Assembly: GCF_020360975.1 (NCBI RefSeq)
Contig: NW_025408684.1
Coordinates: 1,116,001 to 1,180,000, forward strand
Length of the DNA stretch: 64,000 bases
From: Hirsutella rhossiliensis
Taxonomy: Eukaryota; Ascomycota; Sordariomycetes; Hypocreales; Ophiocordycipitaceae
Direction of reading: 5' to 3'
In this document: piece after piece, positions 12,481 to 24,739 of the stretch
Numbering within the stretch: the first letter of the stretch is position 1
Layout: the number at the start of each line of letters is the position of its first letter
Made by a program: the position numbers and the translations under genes
Notes under the pieces: generated by a model
What the model was told of the DNA's origin: nothing
Database searches by the model: none
The model's input: only the letters and a program-made list of their open reading frames with translations

Positions 12481-15374
12481 TTCCCTTATACTTTAGCTCC
12501 TCTTCCCTTAAGAGCCTTAACGACGTTATTAACTATAGCTACGGCCCTAGCCCTAGCTCCGTATCTTACTCCGGGCCTAGCCCCGGTCCTATTAGTTAGA
12601 CCGGCTTAACTAGTCCCTTAATAGACCTTTTAGTCTATTAATTAAAAAATTAAGGAACTAGTCGAAATCGAACCTCTTTATTAAAATTAGTAATAAGAGG
12701 TAAAAAGGAGGGGTTTTTAAGTAAACCTTCTAGATTAAGATAAGGATTCCTCGAAAAAATAAAAGACTAAATAACGAAATAGCTACCTAGTATATAAATC
12801 CCTAGGTTATTAATTATTATAATACTAGTAGGTTTTTAAGGAAAACCGACCTAAAGGATTTAACCCTTTAAAGAGGCTATAAGAAATAATATAATAGTCT
12901 TTTAAGGAGGACCCCTTATTATAAAAGAAGATAGATAAGATTTAGGTTACTAGGAAATAGTAACTAACGCCGCTACTATAAATTTAAGGAAAAATCGTTA
13001 GTATAGTAAATCTAGTATTCGTCTTCCCTATAGATTAGTAAGACTAACCGTTAGGACCCTTTAACTATCCCCTATAAAAATTAGCTATCCTTAACTTTAG
13101 TACTTCCCTTAATATCTATAATAAACTCTTATAATTCCGGTCCTTTAAGAAGGTATAAAAGGAATATCTTATTACTAGGGAATTAACTATATAGATAAAA
13201 GGATATAGAAGGGTAAATTTTATAATAAAATTACTTAATAGATCTATACGAATTCTTTAAAAGAAAAGGGTAGCTTTTTACCCTTGATTTTTAATAAGCT
13301 TAATTTCCTTCTACCTTCTTCGAAAGGAAGGAATCTTCTAAGATACGACGTCTAAGCCTATAAGGCTAGTCTAGAAGAATTAGACTATTAGGCTTATCGA
13401 GGAGAAATTCGGTTAATTTATTTTCGAATTCTAACCTATCTTTAGGAAGGAATCTCTTAAGAAGTTAGCTTTCCTTACTTAAAAGAGGGTAGGTTTAAAG
13501 GACCTTCTTCTAGTAGCCTAAGGAGACGGTCTTCTTTAGTACGTATAACTTAGTTACCCGGGCCCCTTAGCTTTATATAAGCTAGGCTAATAATAGGGCG
13601 TATAAATAAGGGGCCTAAAAACCGTTAAATATAAATACTATAGCTAAGGGAAGACTAAGAGACGAATTTCTAAACGGACCTTAATACGGCCGGACTAGCT
13701 ATATAAGGAAATCTAGGTTAACTAGACCGACGTCTCTAAGGATTAAGAAAGCTTCGTTAAGGTAATGTTTTTTATAGACGCTTTTTTAAGGATAGTTTTC
13801 CCTTATTTCTTATAGACCTACCTAAGTAAGTATAACTAGTTTACCTTTTAGGACTTCGTTAACTAGATAAAATCCTACTTTTGCTATAAGGTAAAGAAGA
13901 TATAGTCTAATAAAGAGCTATTTATAAAGGATATCTTAAATTAGCTTCGAAAAAGGGGAATTTTACCCCTCCTATTAGCACTAAATACCTAGGCCTAAAA
14001 TAGAGGGGTAGAAAGATTAAGGGGTGCTATAATAAAAAGGGCCCGTATAATAAGACTTACTATAAGGCTTCTATACGACCTTTAAAGGGAAGTCGTTAAG
14101 ACCGCTTATTACTTTTAGAACCGGACCCTAAGGGACCCTAAGGGACTAAGGGACTATAGGGACCTAGAGACCCTTTTTAAGACCTAAGGAATAGATTAGA
14201 AATCCCCCCTTAAGCTCTTTATAAAGAAAAGGGCCTCGCTAGCCTACCTTTATACTTATAGCTATAAGGTATATATAATAACTACCGATATATAGCTAAA
14301 AAGGAAGAAGAAAAGAAAGCTTAATCCTAGAGCCTTTATTAGTTACTTTATTAGTTATAATTCTATAAATATCTTTTAGATTTAAATTCCTCTTTTATAG
14401 AAGGTTATTTTAACTAGGGATATAATTTTCGACGAATCTAGCTTCTTCGATAAAAAGAGGGATTAATAGCCCCTCTTACTCTCTTAATATTAGCTAATTT
14501 AAAAGATTTAAATCCCCCCTTCCTAATAGTCTTAAGAAGAGGTCCTAGATAAGGAAATAGAAAAAGAAACTAGCGTCGAAGTAGTTAAGGATAACGCCGA
14601 CTTTAAAGAAGAGGAAGCTACTAGATTAGATAATCTAAACGAAGAAGGAGACTATAGGAAAGCGGTAGAGCTAGAATACGCCTACCTCCCTACGCCTCCT
14701 CTTATAGAATAAGAAGAAGATCTAAAAGTAGCTTTTTTAGTTAGTCTTCCTATCTTAACCCCTAAAGGGGTAGGAAAGGCACCTCTCTTAAAGGATTACC
14801 TAGCTGCCTTTTTATCCTTGCTTTAAGAAGCAAAGGAAGGTATAGGGCCCGATACGGATACTAAAGAAGACTAACCTCTCCCTTATTTCGATTGTTTTTT
14901 TAACTTCTACCTAACGCTAATAGAAGACGGTTCCTATAAAGCGTTTATAATAGGCCGGCTTTTTAAGCTACTATTAGTAAGGAAGGTATATAAAAGAGAC
15001 CTCCCGGACCTACTAGTAAACTAAAAGTAGCTAGAAAAATACCCCTTTAAAGACTAGTTTTTCTAGGCCTAGAAAGACTACCTAGCCTTATATAAGGAGA
15101 TAGGGTCTTTCGAAGAGGTCCTAAAGGAAAAGGTAAGAGGAAAATAGGTCCTTAGCTATAAGTAGGTCTTTATTTATAAGACTAATAAATATAGCTTCCT
15201 TTAAAAGTATAAAGCCCGGCTAGTTATTTATAGGAATTAATAGGAAAAGGGGGATCTACTTACTAAGGCAACTACCTTAGTAGGGATGTCTTTTTAGACT
15301 CTTATAGCTATAGTAGTAGAATTCGACCTCGAGCTCGATTAGATAGATATAGTTAATGCCTTTATTAACTGCCT

Positions 15375-16071
15375 TATAAGGAGGTATAAGTAATAAGCGT
15401 AGAATCGGGTAATCGATAACGTAAGCGGAAAGATCGGTCGAAGGAGTATAGGGTAGGATTTCGTCCGGAATTTATAACGAGTATATAAGGGGCTAAATAA
15501 TATATTAAAAGAATAGCGTTATAAAAGATACTTACGAACTTACTTATTCTATCTACTACTCTTAGGGAAATCCTTTGTCTTTTATAGACTATTGCTCGCT
15601 TACTAGTAGACTAATTAGTTAGCTTTCTAGTATATTCTATAGTGCTTAAAAAGCTCTATCTATAGTATATCTTCCTAACTTAGTAGGTGGTCTAATTATA
15701 GCGTAATAGTTAACGTAAGACTATAGGTTCTAGTATAAGTAGTGGATTTAACTAGAATGTTCTATGCCCTACCTATTCTCGTATCGCGAATATCTTCGGA
15801 ACCGCTAGGCCAAAATAGGCAATAGGGTATCCGTTCTGCTCGTAACTAACTTATGCATTTTATATATATTTTTATTTATAAGGATAGGCTTATCCTAACA
15901 CGCCTTTCTTAAAGGAAGGTATAGTTATCTAGTAGAGGTCTTTGTCTTTTAAGGGTTATTCCTTTAGACTATATTATAGAGCCTCTTTTTACTAGCTTAT
16001 TCTATAAAGCCTCCCTATACCTATTATTTCTTTATAATAGTAAAATAGGAATATAAGGGTATATTCTTATA
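15375..16071 (-). repeat. C2 LTR (3' LTR in element orientation), 697 bp
   Basis: Direct repeat of 20997-21693 with no length difference. It is more RIP-mutated than its partner: near its right half, CA/TG positions kept in the other copy are TA here. Both LTRs keep more TG and CA than the element interior. Confidence 0.85.
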
Positions 16072-18288
16072 GCCTCCCTTAAAGAGTACTAGGTAAATAG
16101 TACTCTTTACTAGTTATTTCTTTTATAGTAGAATTATCCTTATTAAGAATAAGGTATATAATAGGAATATAAGGGAAAAATTTTAAAACCCTTTCTAGGA
16201 AAAACCTTAGTAGGAAAAATCCTAGTTATAGTTATAATTATTTCTCCTCTTTTTAGGTAAACCTTTATAAGGAAAAAGCCTTATAGAGTTATTATTATAG
16301 GAAACCTTTAATAAGGAAAACCCTTATTTTTATAAGTTGTTTTTTACTAATAGGAAACCTTTTTAAAGGAAAAAACCTATTAGTTATATATAGAGGAAAA
16401 GCTAAGAAAGTAAAGATAGCTAAAAACCTCTATTAAGGGGATATGCTTTTCTTTTAAGGCTCTTTTAATTTCCTAAGGAAAGAAGCTCTTAGAACTTAAA
16501 GAATTTTTCTCTTCTTAGTTCCTTAGTAAATATATCGGCAATATTATCTTCGGATTTAATATAGAAAATCCGAATCTTCTTTTCCCTAATATTTTCTTAG
16601 GTATAAAAGTAGGCAATGTCTATATACTTTATCTTTTTATAAAATTCCGGATTTTTAGCTAATTTAATAGCTACCTTATTATCCGTTAAGATAGGAGGTA
16701 TAGTATTAGGAATTCTAATAGATAAGCTATTATTTATTATATAAAATAGCCGATTTAGATATAAAGCTTCTTTATTAGCCTCCCTAAGGGCAATAAATTT
16801 AGCTTCGTAGGTTAATAAGGCTATAGATTTTTACTTCTAGTAGGCCTAACTTATAATATTTTTATAAATATAAAAATAGTATCCGGAAACGGATTTTCTA
16901 TCTATAAGGTTAGACGCCTAGCTAGCGTTAGAATAACCTTTTATAAAACTATAAGTATAAGGGATATTATAATAATAAATTATCCCTAAGTTAGAATATT
17001 TATTTAAATATTTCTAGATAGTATTTAACGATTTAAAATACGTATTATCTAGTTTAGAAGTAAATCTAGCGTAGGAAATAACAGCATATAAAATATCTAG
17101 CTTACTTATTATAGCTAGATATAATAGAGCCCTTATTTCCCTTTAGTAAATAAGGATTTCTTTTTATAAAGGCGTTATAGTAGCCTTTTTAAGCTTTACT
17201 CCTACTATAGTAGGCGTATTAGAAGTCCCTAAGTCTTCTTTATTATATTCTCGTATTTTATTATAAGTATATTTTTCCTAGGATATAAATATCTCCTTTC
17301 TACTCTAGTTTATAATTATATATATTCCTAAGAAGTCTTTTAGTTCGCTTAGAGGCTAAACCTTTATATAATCTACTACTTTTTTAAGTAGACTATTTAT
17401 TATACCTCTATTAAGCCCTATTATTAGGAGGTTATCTACGTAGATTAGTATTATAATTTTATATTACGTATTTATAAATACCCCTTCGTCTATAAGAAGG
17501 GCCGAAAATCCTATCTTAGCTAATATAGAGCTAAGATAGTTATACTAGAGCTTTAGGCTTTATTTAAGGCCGTATAATACTTTCTTTAATTTTACTACTA
17601 GCCTTTTTTTTTATATAGCTCTAGAAACTATAAATAGCTAATATTATACTTATACTAGTTTTTATTAAACTAGTCTTTAAGTATTAGCTCTTCGTAGCCT
17701 ATAGGGATTTTTATATAAATATCCGTATCTATTTCGGTATATATAAAAGCATTTTTTATATTGTATTATAGTAGAGTATAATTATTAGAAATAGCTATTA
17801 TAAGTAGCATTTTAATAGATTCGGGTCTTACTATCGTAGAAAAGGTTTCTAAATAATCTAGGCCGTAGACCTAATTAAATCCTTATACTATATAGCGGGC
17901 TTTATATTTAATAATATTATTATTATTATCCCGCTTTATTTTATAGACCTAACGGCCGCCTAGGGCCTCCCTATTACTAAGAAGAGGCTTTAATTCCTAG
18001 GTATTTTAGTTTAAGAGCTCTTCTATTTTTAGAAATATAGCTCTTTTCTATTCTATAGCTTCTAAGCTATTTATAGCCTATTTAAATATTTTAGGCTCTA
18101 TAGGATCCTTATTTTCTAGTAAAGATAGAATAATCTCTTTACTTTTATTATTTAATATAGTATTTATTTCGGGGTATACGATATAGTCTTTATAAAATCC
18201 GTTTAGCTTCTTAGGTATATTAATACGGATTTTTAGATCCTTATTTAATCCCTTTTCTAAAAGAGGATTATTTCCCTTTTTTATAAAA

Positions 18289-18408
18289 GGGTTATCTTCC
18301 TTCTCTATAGGAGGGTTATCTTCCTTCTCTATAAGAGGGTTATCTTCCTTTTCTATAAGAGGGTTATCTTCCTTCTCTATAAGAGGGTTATTTTCCTCTT
18401 CTTCTAAA
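18289..18408 (-). repeat. 24-bp minisatellite in C2 pol, five units
   Basis: Units start at 18289, 18313, 18337, 18361 and 18385 with an exact 24-base period and only a few substitutions. On the minus strand each unit reads in frame as an octapeptide LIEKEDNP, so the array encoded an acidic linker between integrase and reverse transcriptase. Confidence 0.85.
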
Positions 18409-20247
18409 GAAGAGTTATTGCCTTCTTTATATATAGGTTCCTTTTATAAATAATTATCTAGGACCTTATTTATAGAAGGTAAGGTATTAAAGTCGAAGTC
18501 CTTAAGGTCTTCTTCCTTTTAATTTTCTATAAATTTATTTTCTAGGATAATAATATCTCTAGAAATTATTACCTTTCTTTTCGAAAAGTTATATATTTTA
18601 TAAGCATTTTCGGTATAGCTTATAATAATACCCTTATAAGCTCTTATCTCTAGCTTATCTAAGGGGTCTTTATTTTTATAATAAATAGTACTTCTAAAGG
18701 TCTTAATTTTCTCTAAGTCTTTTAAGGCTAGAGATTTATTTTCCTTCTTCTCTATAGGAGTTTAGAAGCCTATTCGTAAGTAAGGGGTCCTATTATATAA
18801 ATAGGCTGCTATTAGAACAGCTTCTCCCTATAGATATTTAGGTAGTTTTACTATAAATAAAATAGCTCGGACTTTATTTAAAATAGTCCTATTAATCCTC
18901 TCTATTACTCCGTTTAATTCGGGAGTCCTAGGAGGGCTAGTATAATATTTTATTCCCTTTCTTAAGTAGTAGGGTTTTATTTTATATAGAATTCTTTTAC
19001 GTTATCCGAAAAGACTTCCTTTATAGTAATATTATCCCGGTTATTTTAAACTAAGGCTTTATATTCTAAGAATTTATCTAGGGCTTCTGCCTTAGATTTT
19101 ATTAAAGATATTTCTAAATATCTTATCCCTATATCTAAAAAGGATATAAAGGAGGTATATTTATTATAAGTAGGGGTCTTTATAGGTCCCTAAATATTAA
19201 TAGTAACTCTATTAAGGTAATTATATACCTTATTAGATAGGGATTTATTCCTCTTATTAGTTGCCTTTACTTTAATATAAGCCTTATATTCTTTAATTTT
19301 TATAATATCCTTCTTAAGGATAGTTATTTCTTTATTATATCTTTTAAAGGTTTCTAGTAAGGCTTTAAGACTTATATATCCTAGCCTTAAATACTATAAA
19401 TAAAAGTTAAGGTCATTTATATTATTCCTTATATTATTAATATTATATAAGAACGTCTTCTTTTTTAAGAAAGGAATTTCTAAAGAGAAGATATAAAGGT
19501 TATCTTACTATTTTCCTTTAGATATAATATTAGCCTAGTTATCTAGCAGGAAAATTTCCTTGCTATTAATAAAGGCATAAGTATTTTTAAAATACGATTA
19601 GCTTATAATATTTACCCCTAATTTAGGTATAAAAAGGCAGTTTCTTAAGATAAATAGCCTTTTATTTTTCGGAAATCTAAAAAGAAGATCTCCGTAGCCT
19701 TTAATAATTATATAGGATGCCTTTCCCTAATTAACCTTAGTAGAGATAGTTTGAAAATTAATAAGGATTTCTTTTCCGATACTATATACCTAGTAGCACC
19801 GGTATCGTATATAAAATTATAGAAATTTCTATTCTCTAAGGTTTTATAAGGGATTTCCTTCTCTTTTACCTTATATATAAGGTCTTTAATTCGAGAGGAA
19901 TTTAAAGGTCCTATTTACCTATTATTAAATACGGCTTTTTTAAGGATATTCGAAGAGATATATACCTTTGCTTCTTCTTTAGAGCTTTTATAGCCTCTAG
20001 GGGTAGGAGGAGGAATAGAAAAATCGATTTCCGGTTCTTCGTCCGTTTAATTATCGATTTCTATTTTTTCTGCTTCTAATATATATAGAGAAGAGGGTTT
20101 TTTCGTCTTCTTATCGACGTAAGAGTCTAATTTAATAGGATTTCCTTTTATAAAAGGTTTTCTAGGCCTCTTAAAAGGTATTCCTTTCTTTTAATTTTTT
20201 AAAATTTTAGAAAAGCCTTTAAGGGCCTTTTCTAGGTAAAGATAGTA

Positions 20248-20289
20248 GTAATCTTTAACTAAATGCCCTTTCTTCTTATAGTAAGTACA
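20248..20289 (-). pseudogene. Gag zinc-knuckle relic of C2
   Basis: On the minus strand the spacing C-x2-C-x4-H-x4-C can be read. The first cysteine (TGT) and the histidine survive; the second and last cysteines are tyrosine codons (TAT, TAC), each one G-to-A change from cysteine. This fixes the strand and nature of the element and shows how RIP inactivated it. Confidence 0.7.
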
Positions 20290-20996
20290 TTATAATATAA
20301 TTTTTATCTTTTTCTAGGGCTTCTTAGTAAAGAAAGCTTGCTTAGGAGGATTTTCTAGAGACTTAGTCCTCTTAAATTCGTCTATAAGACTACTAAAGAG
20401 AGACTCTAGATTAAAAGCTTCTAAGTTATTTCGAAGAGCTTACGTTATATTAGTTATATAGCTAGAAAAGGAGCCCGAAAGGCTGTTTAAAATCTAAGCT
20501 ATAATAACTACTTCCGGAATTATAATATTCCGTGCTTTTAGCTCTTTAAATACCTCTTTTACCTTATTTAGGTAGCCTTCTAGGGATTCGAAATCCCTTA
20601 CTAAAGTATTAAAAAGCTCCTTTATAAGTAAGTAATTTAAGGTAAAGGAAATAGGGTTATATAGGTTTTTTAACCTATCCTACGCCTCTTTAGCATTTAT
20701 TATATACTTTATTTAGGTTAAAGGACTATCTTTAATACGAAGAAAAATCAAAGCAAGTGCTTCTTTTATTTTCGAGTAATTTTCTTACTATATAGTAGTA
20801 GAAAGCTTCTCTCTAACTAAAAGAGCCTATATTCGAATAGCCTAGAAGGTATAGTTAGAACTACCCTTAAGTTTAGCAAATTCGAACTTGTCCCTAGAGC
20901 CTATTTTAGATAATTCGAGGTCGTATAGTTAGTATTAGAATTTCGAAGATTTTTCGAAGTTATTACCCGACTTATAGAGAAGCCGGGCTTATAACC

Positions 20997-21693
20997 TATA
21001 AGGAGGTATAAGCAATAAGCGTAGAATCGGGTAATCGATAATATAAGCGGAAAGATCGGTCGAAGGAGTATAGGGTAGGATTTCGTCCGGAATTTATAAC
21101 GAGCATATAAGGGGCTAAATAATATATTAAAAGAATAGCGTTGCAAAAGATACTTATAAACTTACTTATTCTATCTACTACTCCTAGGGAAATCCTTCGT
21201 CTTTTATAGACTATTGCTCGCCTACTAGTAGACTAATTAGTTAGCTTTCTAGCACATTCTATAGTGCTTAAAAAGCTCTATCTATAGTATATCTTCCTAA
21301 CTTAGTAGGTAGTCTAATTGTAGCGTAATAGTTAACGTAAGACTATGGGTTCTAGTATAAGTAGTGGATTTAACTAGAATGTTCTATGCCCTACCTATTC
21401 TCGTATCGCGAATATCTTCGGAACCGCTAGGCCAAAATAGGCAATAGGGTATCCGTTCTGCTCGTAACTAACTTATGCATTTTATGCATGTTTTTGTTTG
21501 TAAGGATAGGCTTATCCTGACCCGCGTTTCCTAGAGGAAGGTATAGTTATCTAGTAGAGGTCTTTGTCTTTTAAGGGTTATTCCCTTAGACTATATTATA
21601 GAGCCTCTTTTTACTAGCTTATTCTATAAAGCCTCCCTATACCTATTATTTCTTTATAATAGTAAAATAGGAATATAAGGGTATATTCTTATA
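20997..21693 (-). repeat. C2 LTR (5' LTR in element orientation), 697 bp, only lightly RIP-mutated
   Basis: Partner of 15375-16071. Around 21475-21530 it keeps several TG and CA dinucleotides that are TA in the other copy. A short open frame at 20901-21146 on the minus strand exists only because of this and is not a gene. Confidence 0.85.
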
Positions 21694-23400
21694 TACCCTC
21701 TTAAGGAAAAAGAAGTTATCTATATATAACTTCCTCTTAGTTTCTAATAACTAGGAAAGGTTCTCTAGCTTAGGAAAGCTCTATACGGACTATAAAGATT
21801 ACCCCTTCTTTAGTAATAGTATTTAATAGGTTCCCTTAAAGCCCTAGGCTTTAAGAAAATCCCTTAAGAACTATATATAATATAAAAGGGTAAAATTATA
21901 GTCTTTTTCTACGTCGACGATATTATCTAGGCCTACCTAAAAGAGAAAGAAGCTACTACTAAGGAGGCTATACGAGGCCTATAATAAAGGTATAAGATAA
22001 CTAAGCTAGGGGAGCTAAAGTAGTTCCTAAGGATACGAATCCTTAAGAATAGGTCCTAACGGACTATCTAGCTTACCTAGGACGCCTATATCGATAAGGT
22101 CGCTTATAAATTCCTCCTTACTTCCCTTAATAAGAAGCTTCCCTTTATGCCTATATTAGATAAAGAGCTTTTACCTAATCTATCCTTTTAGGCTAGGGAG
22201 TAAGAGAAACACTAATATTAATAAAAGGTAGGCTCCCTGCTTTTTTTAGCTATTTCTACTAGACCGGATATCTCTTTTACGGTCTCCCGGCTAGCTAGGT
22301 ATAACTAGAATCCTAGCCCTAGGTATTAAGAAGTAGTAGATAGAGCTATCCTTTATCTCTATTTAACGAGATTATATAGTCTACGCCTAAGAGGGTAGGG
22401 AAGGAAATTAGCTACCGAAATCTTCCTCTATTTAAGCGATTCGTCCTTTATAGATAATTTATTAGATAGAAAGAGCTTATAGGGGTATATTATATCCCTT
22501 TTTAAAGGAACTATTACTTAAAGAGCTTCGAAGTAAGCTACTATTATAACTTTTAGTATAGAGGTAAAGCTACTAACTCTTTTAAAAGCGTTAAAAGAAG
22601 CGATTTTCCTTAGCCGGCTACTAATATTTCTATAACTATAAATTCTATCCCTATTAGCTATAGAATATAATAATATATAGACTATATAAATTCTTATAGA
22701 GGAAAATAGTAAGCTATCGACCTAGCTATAGTATATCGATATCTACTAGTATTAGTTACGCTAAGAGGTCTAAAGGGGACTTATTTCTATCTATTAGGTT
22801 CTAATAGTATTAATAAAAGCCGACGGTCTTATAAAGCCCCTACTAAAGTAAAAGCTAGCTATCTTTTTATAGTAAATTAGGCTAAAAGACATTTAAGAGA
22901 AGCTATCCTTAGAAGCCTACCTTAAGAGTCTATAAGAGGAGCTAATAGTATATAGGAGGAAGGAGACATCTATAGCCGAAGAGTAGAATTAGGACTTATC
23001 TTAGAGGAGGGCCCCTAGCTTAATTAGGACTTATTCTTATTAAAGGCCCTCTTTTTAGGGACTTATCCTTAGAGAAGCCCCCCTTTCTTATAGGACTTAA
23101 TTTCCTCCTTAAGGCCCCTTTTCCTAAAATAGGTCTAAAAGAGCCTAGGGCTAAAACCCGGATTTCTTAAGTAAGGGATAAGTATAGACTAAGACCTCCT
23201 CTATACGCTTACCGGCCTAAGTATTTAGCTTTACCCTTTCTATAAGGGCAGGCTATAGCTAAGGGGGTATATCGTAAAGCGTAGCTTAATTTCGTAGTTC
23301 TTAGAGATATCCCTTAGTATAAGGGACCTAGGAAGCTAAAAAATAGGTTTTAAGGAAGGAGCTAAAAGGAGGTATAGAGAGGAGGGTAAGGGTAAGAGGG

Positions 23401-24739
23401 GAAGTAAAAGTAGCGATAGCTTCTTATAGAGGTAGCGAGAGATAAGACGGATATACTAGCAACGGCTAGAAAGGAGGGGAAAAACTAGTAAAAAGCTCGG
23501 TAGTCGAAAGGATATTAGTAGCTTCTTTAAGTAGGATCTTCTTTATTAATTAAGATGCTAGACGGGTATAAAGAGGGGCGTTAGATAAAGGAAAGAAGGA
23601 TAATTAAGGTAATATTATAATTACTCCCTTACCTTTATTACTACCCCTATAAGAATTAAATCTCTCTACCCTACCTATTTAACCCCTTACTTTTAATTTT
23701 ACCTTTATATATTTTTATATACTTCTTATATCTCTTTATATAAGATAAGATAGGACTAAGACTAATACTTATAAGATTAGTTTTAATAGCTAGCGAAGGA
23801 CTTATAAGTAAGCTTATTAGTAATACGCTTAATATACGTAAAATAAGAGATAAAGCGTTCCGATCCTACTATAATAGCGACTTTCTTATAAGGAGGGGGC
23901 TTTAAAGGAAGTAAGCCGCTACTACCTAAGTTACCTTTTTAGTTAAATATAGTAATATAATAGCTAATAAACTAAATATAGTATAGGGGAAAACTAAGGA
24001 TATAGAAATAATATAGGTAAGGAGCTAGGGCCTATATAAGTAAAGATAAATAAAGAGGTAGGAAGAGATAAGAATAAAACTATAAGGGGAGGGTAGGTAT
24101 ATATATATACGAGCTAGGCGCGCGTAATTAATAACTACGCGATAGATAGTAAATATAAGCTACTATGCTTTTAATTAAGAAGTTATATAGCTAGATAAGA
24201 ACTAATTTTTAATTAGCGGAACTAGCTAACTAAATTTTAATTAGCCGGCCCTACCTAGGAGCGACCTATACTAGCGCTTAGCCTAGTAACTAGATATTAC
24301 CTACCCTACTAACTAATAAACTAATAAGCTAACGCGGCCGCTACTATAGCTATATAGTAATAGCGCGGGAGCTATAGAAAATAAAGGCGCTTATACGCTA
24401 GGCCCTTAAAAAGAGACTACTACCTATAACCCTAGGCCTAAGCTAGCGAGCCTAGGCTATAGCCGCTTAAGATAGTAGCGGCTATAGCCTAAAAGGGCTT
24501 ATACTAAAAAGTAAATATATAAGAGAAGCTTATAGTAGCTAGCGTAAATTTCCTATATACTATAATTACGACCTTATTTAAGGCGGACCTATATTAAAAG
24601 AAAGGAGGGTTTTCCTTTAAGTACTTTAGTTTTTCCCTCTTATTTAATATCGAAGTTCTAGATACCTTTAGCTAGGTCCTTAGTATAATTTTAATAATAA
24701 TAATAATACCTAAGGTAGATTTTACTAGTAAAACTATTA
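23401..24739. other. RIP-mutated sequence, not assigned
   Basis: CpA- and TpG-poor sequence between the end of C1 and the G1 fragment. I see no open frame, no LTR ends and no recognisable protein block. GC-rich stretches near 24240-24480 keep GpC and CpG. It may hold the C1 3' LTR. Confidence 0.5.

Larger units (their letters stand above)
15375..21693 (-). mobile_element. Complete copia-type LTR retrotransposon C2 nested in C1, RIP-mutated (6319 bp)
   Basis: Bounded by two direct repeats of exactly 697 bp (15375-16071 and 20997-21693). Both start TATAAGGAGG and end ATTCTTATA, i.e. TG...CA ends turned to TA...TA. The flanking 5-mers TGCCT (15370-15374) and TACCC (21694-21698) differ only by transitions RIP would make and look like an original TGCCC target duplication. 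The internal region reads on the minus strand: Gag with a zinc knuckle at 20248-20289, integrase in the 18700-19600 area, reverse transcriptase about 16900-18000 and RNase H about 16480-16900. A 24-bp minisatellite lies at 18289-18408 between integrase and reverse transcriptase. Confidence 0.85.
12490..23400 (+). mobile_element. Copia-type LTR retrotransposon C1, RIP-destroyed, split by C2
   Basis: Plus-strand pol relics have copia order. Integrase lies at about 13740-14500, with readable blocks such as RKRGILPLLLA, a RIIRLT motif and KLNPRAFISY. The reverse transcriptase start lies at about 15250-15370 (a D-x-VNAF block), is interrupted by C2 at 15375-21693, and resumes at 21699 with LRKALYGL-like and FFYVDDI sequence. 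The YVDD-type motif is typical of copia. RNase H lies at about 22560-22900. Removing C2 and one target copy restores a continuous frame across the break. The LTRs were not identified, so both outer ends are approximate; the region beyond RNase H to about 23400 still looks C-terminal. Confidence 0.75.

Noticed and set aside
20901..21146. 81-codon minus-strand frame at the C2 LTR
   Set aside because: Spans LTR and leader of C2; open only because this LTR is lightly mutated.
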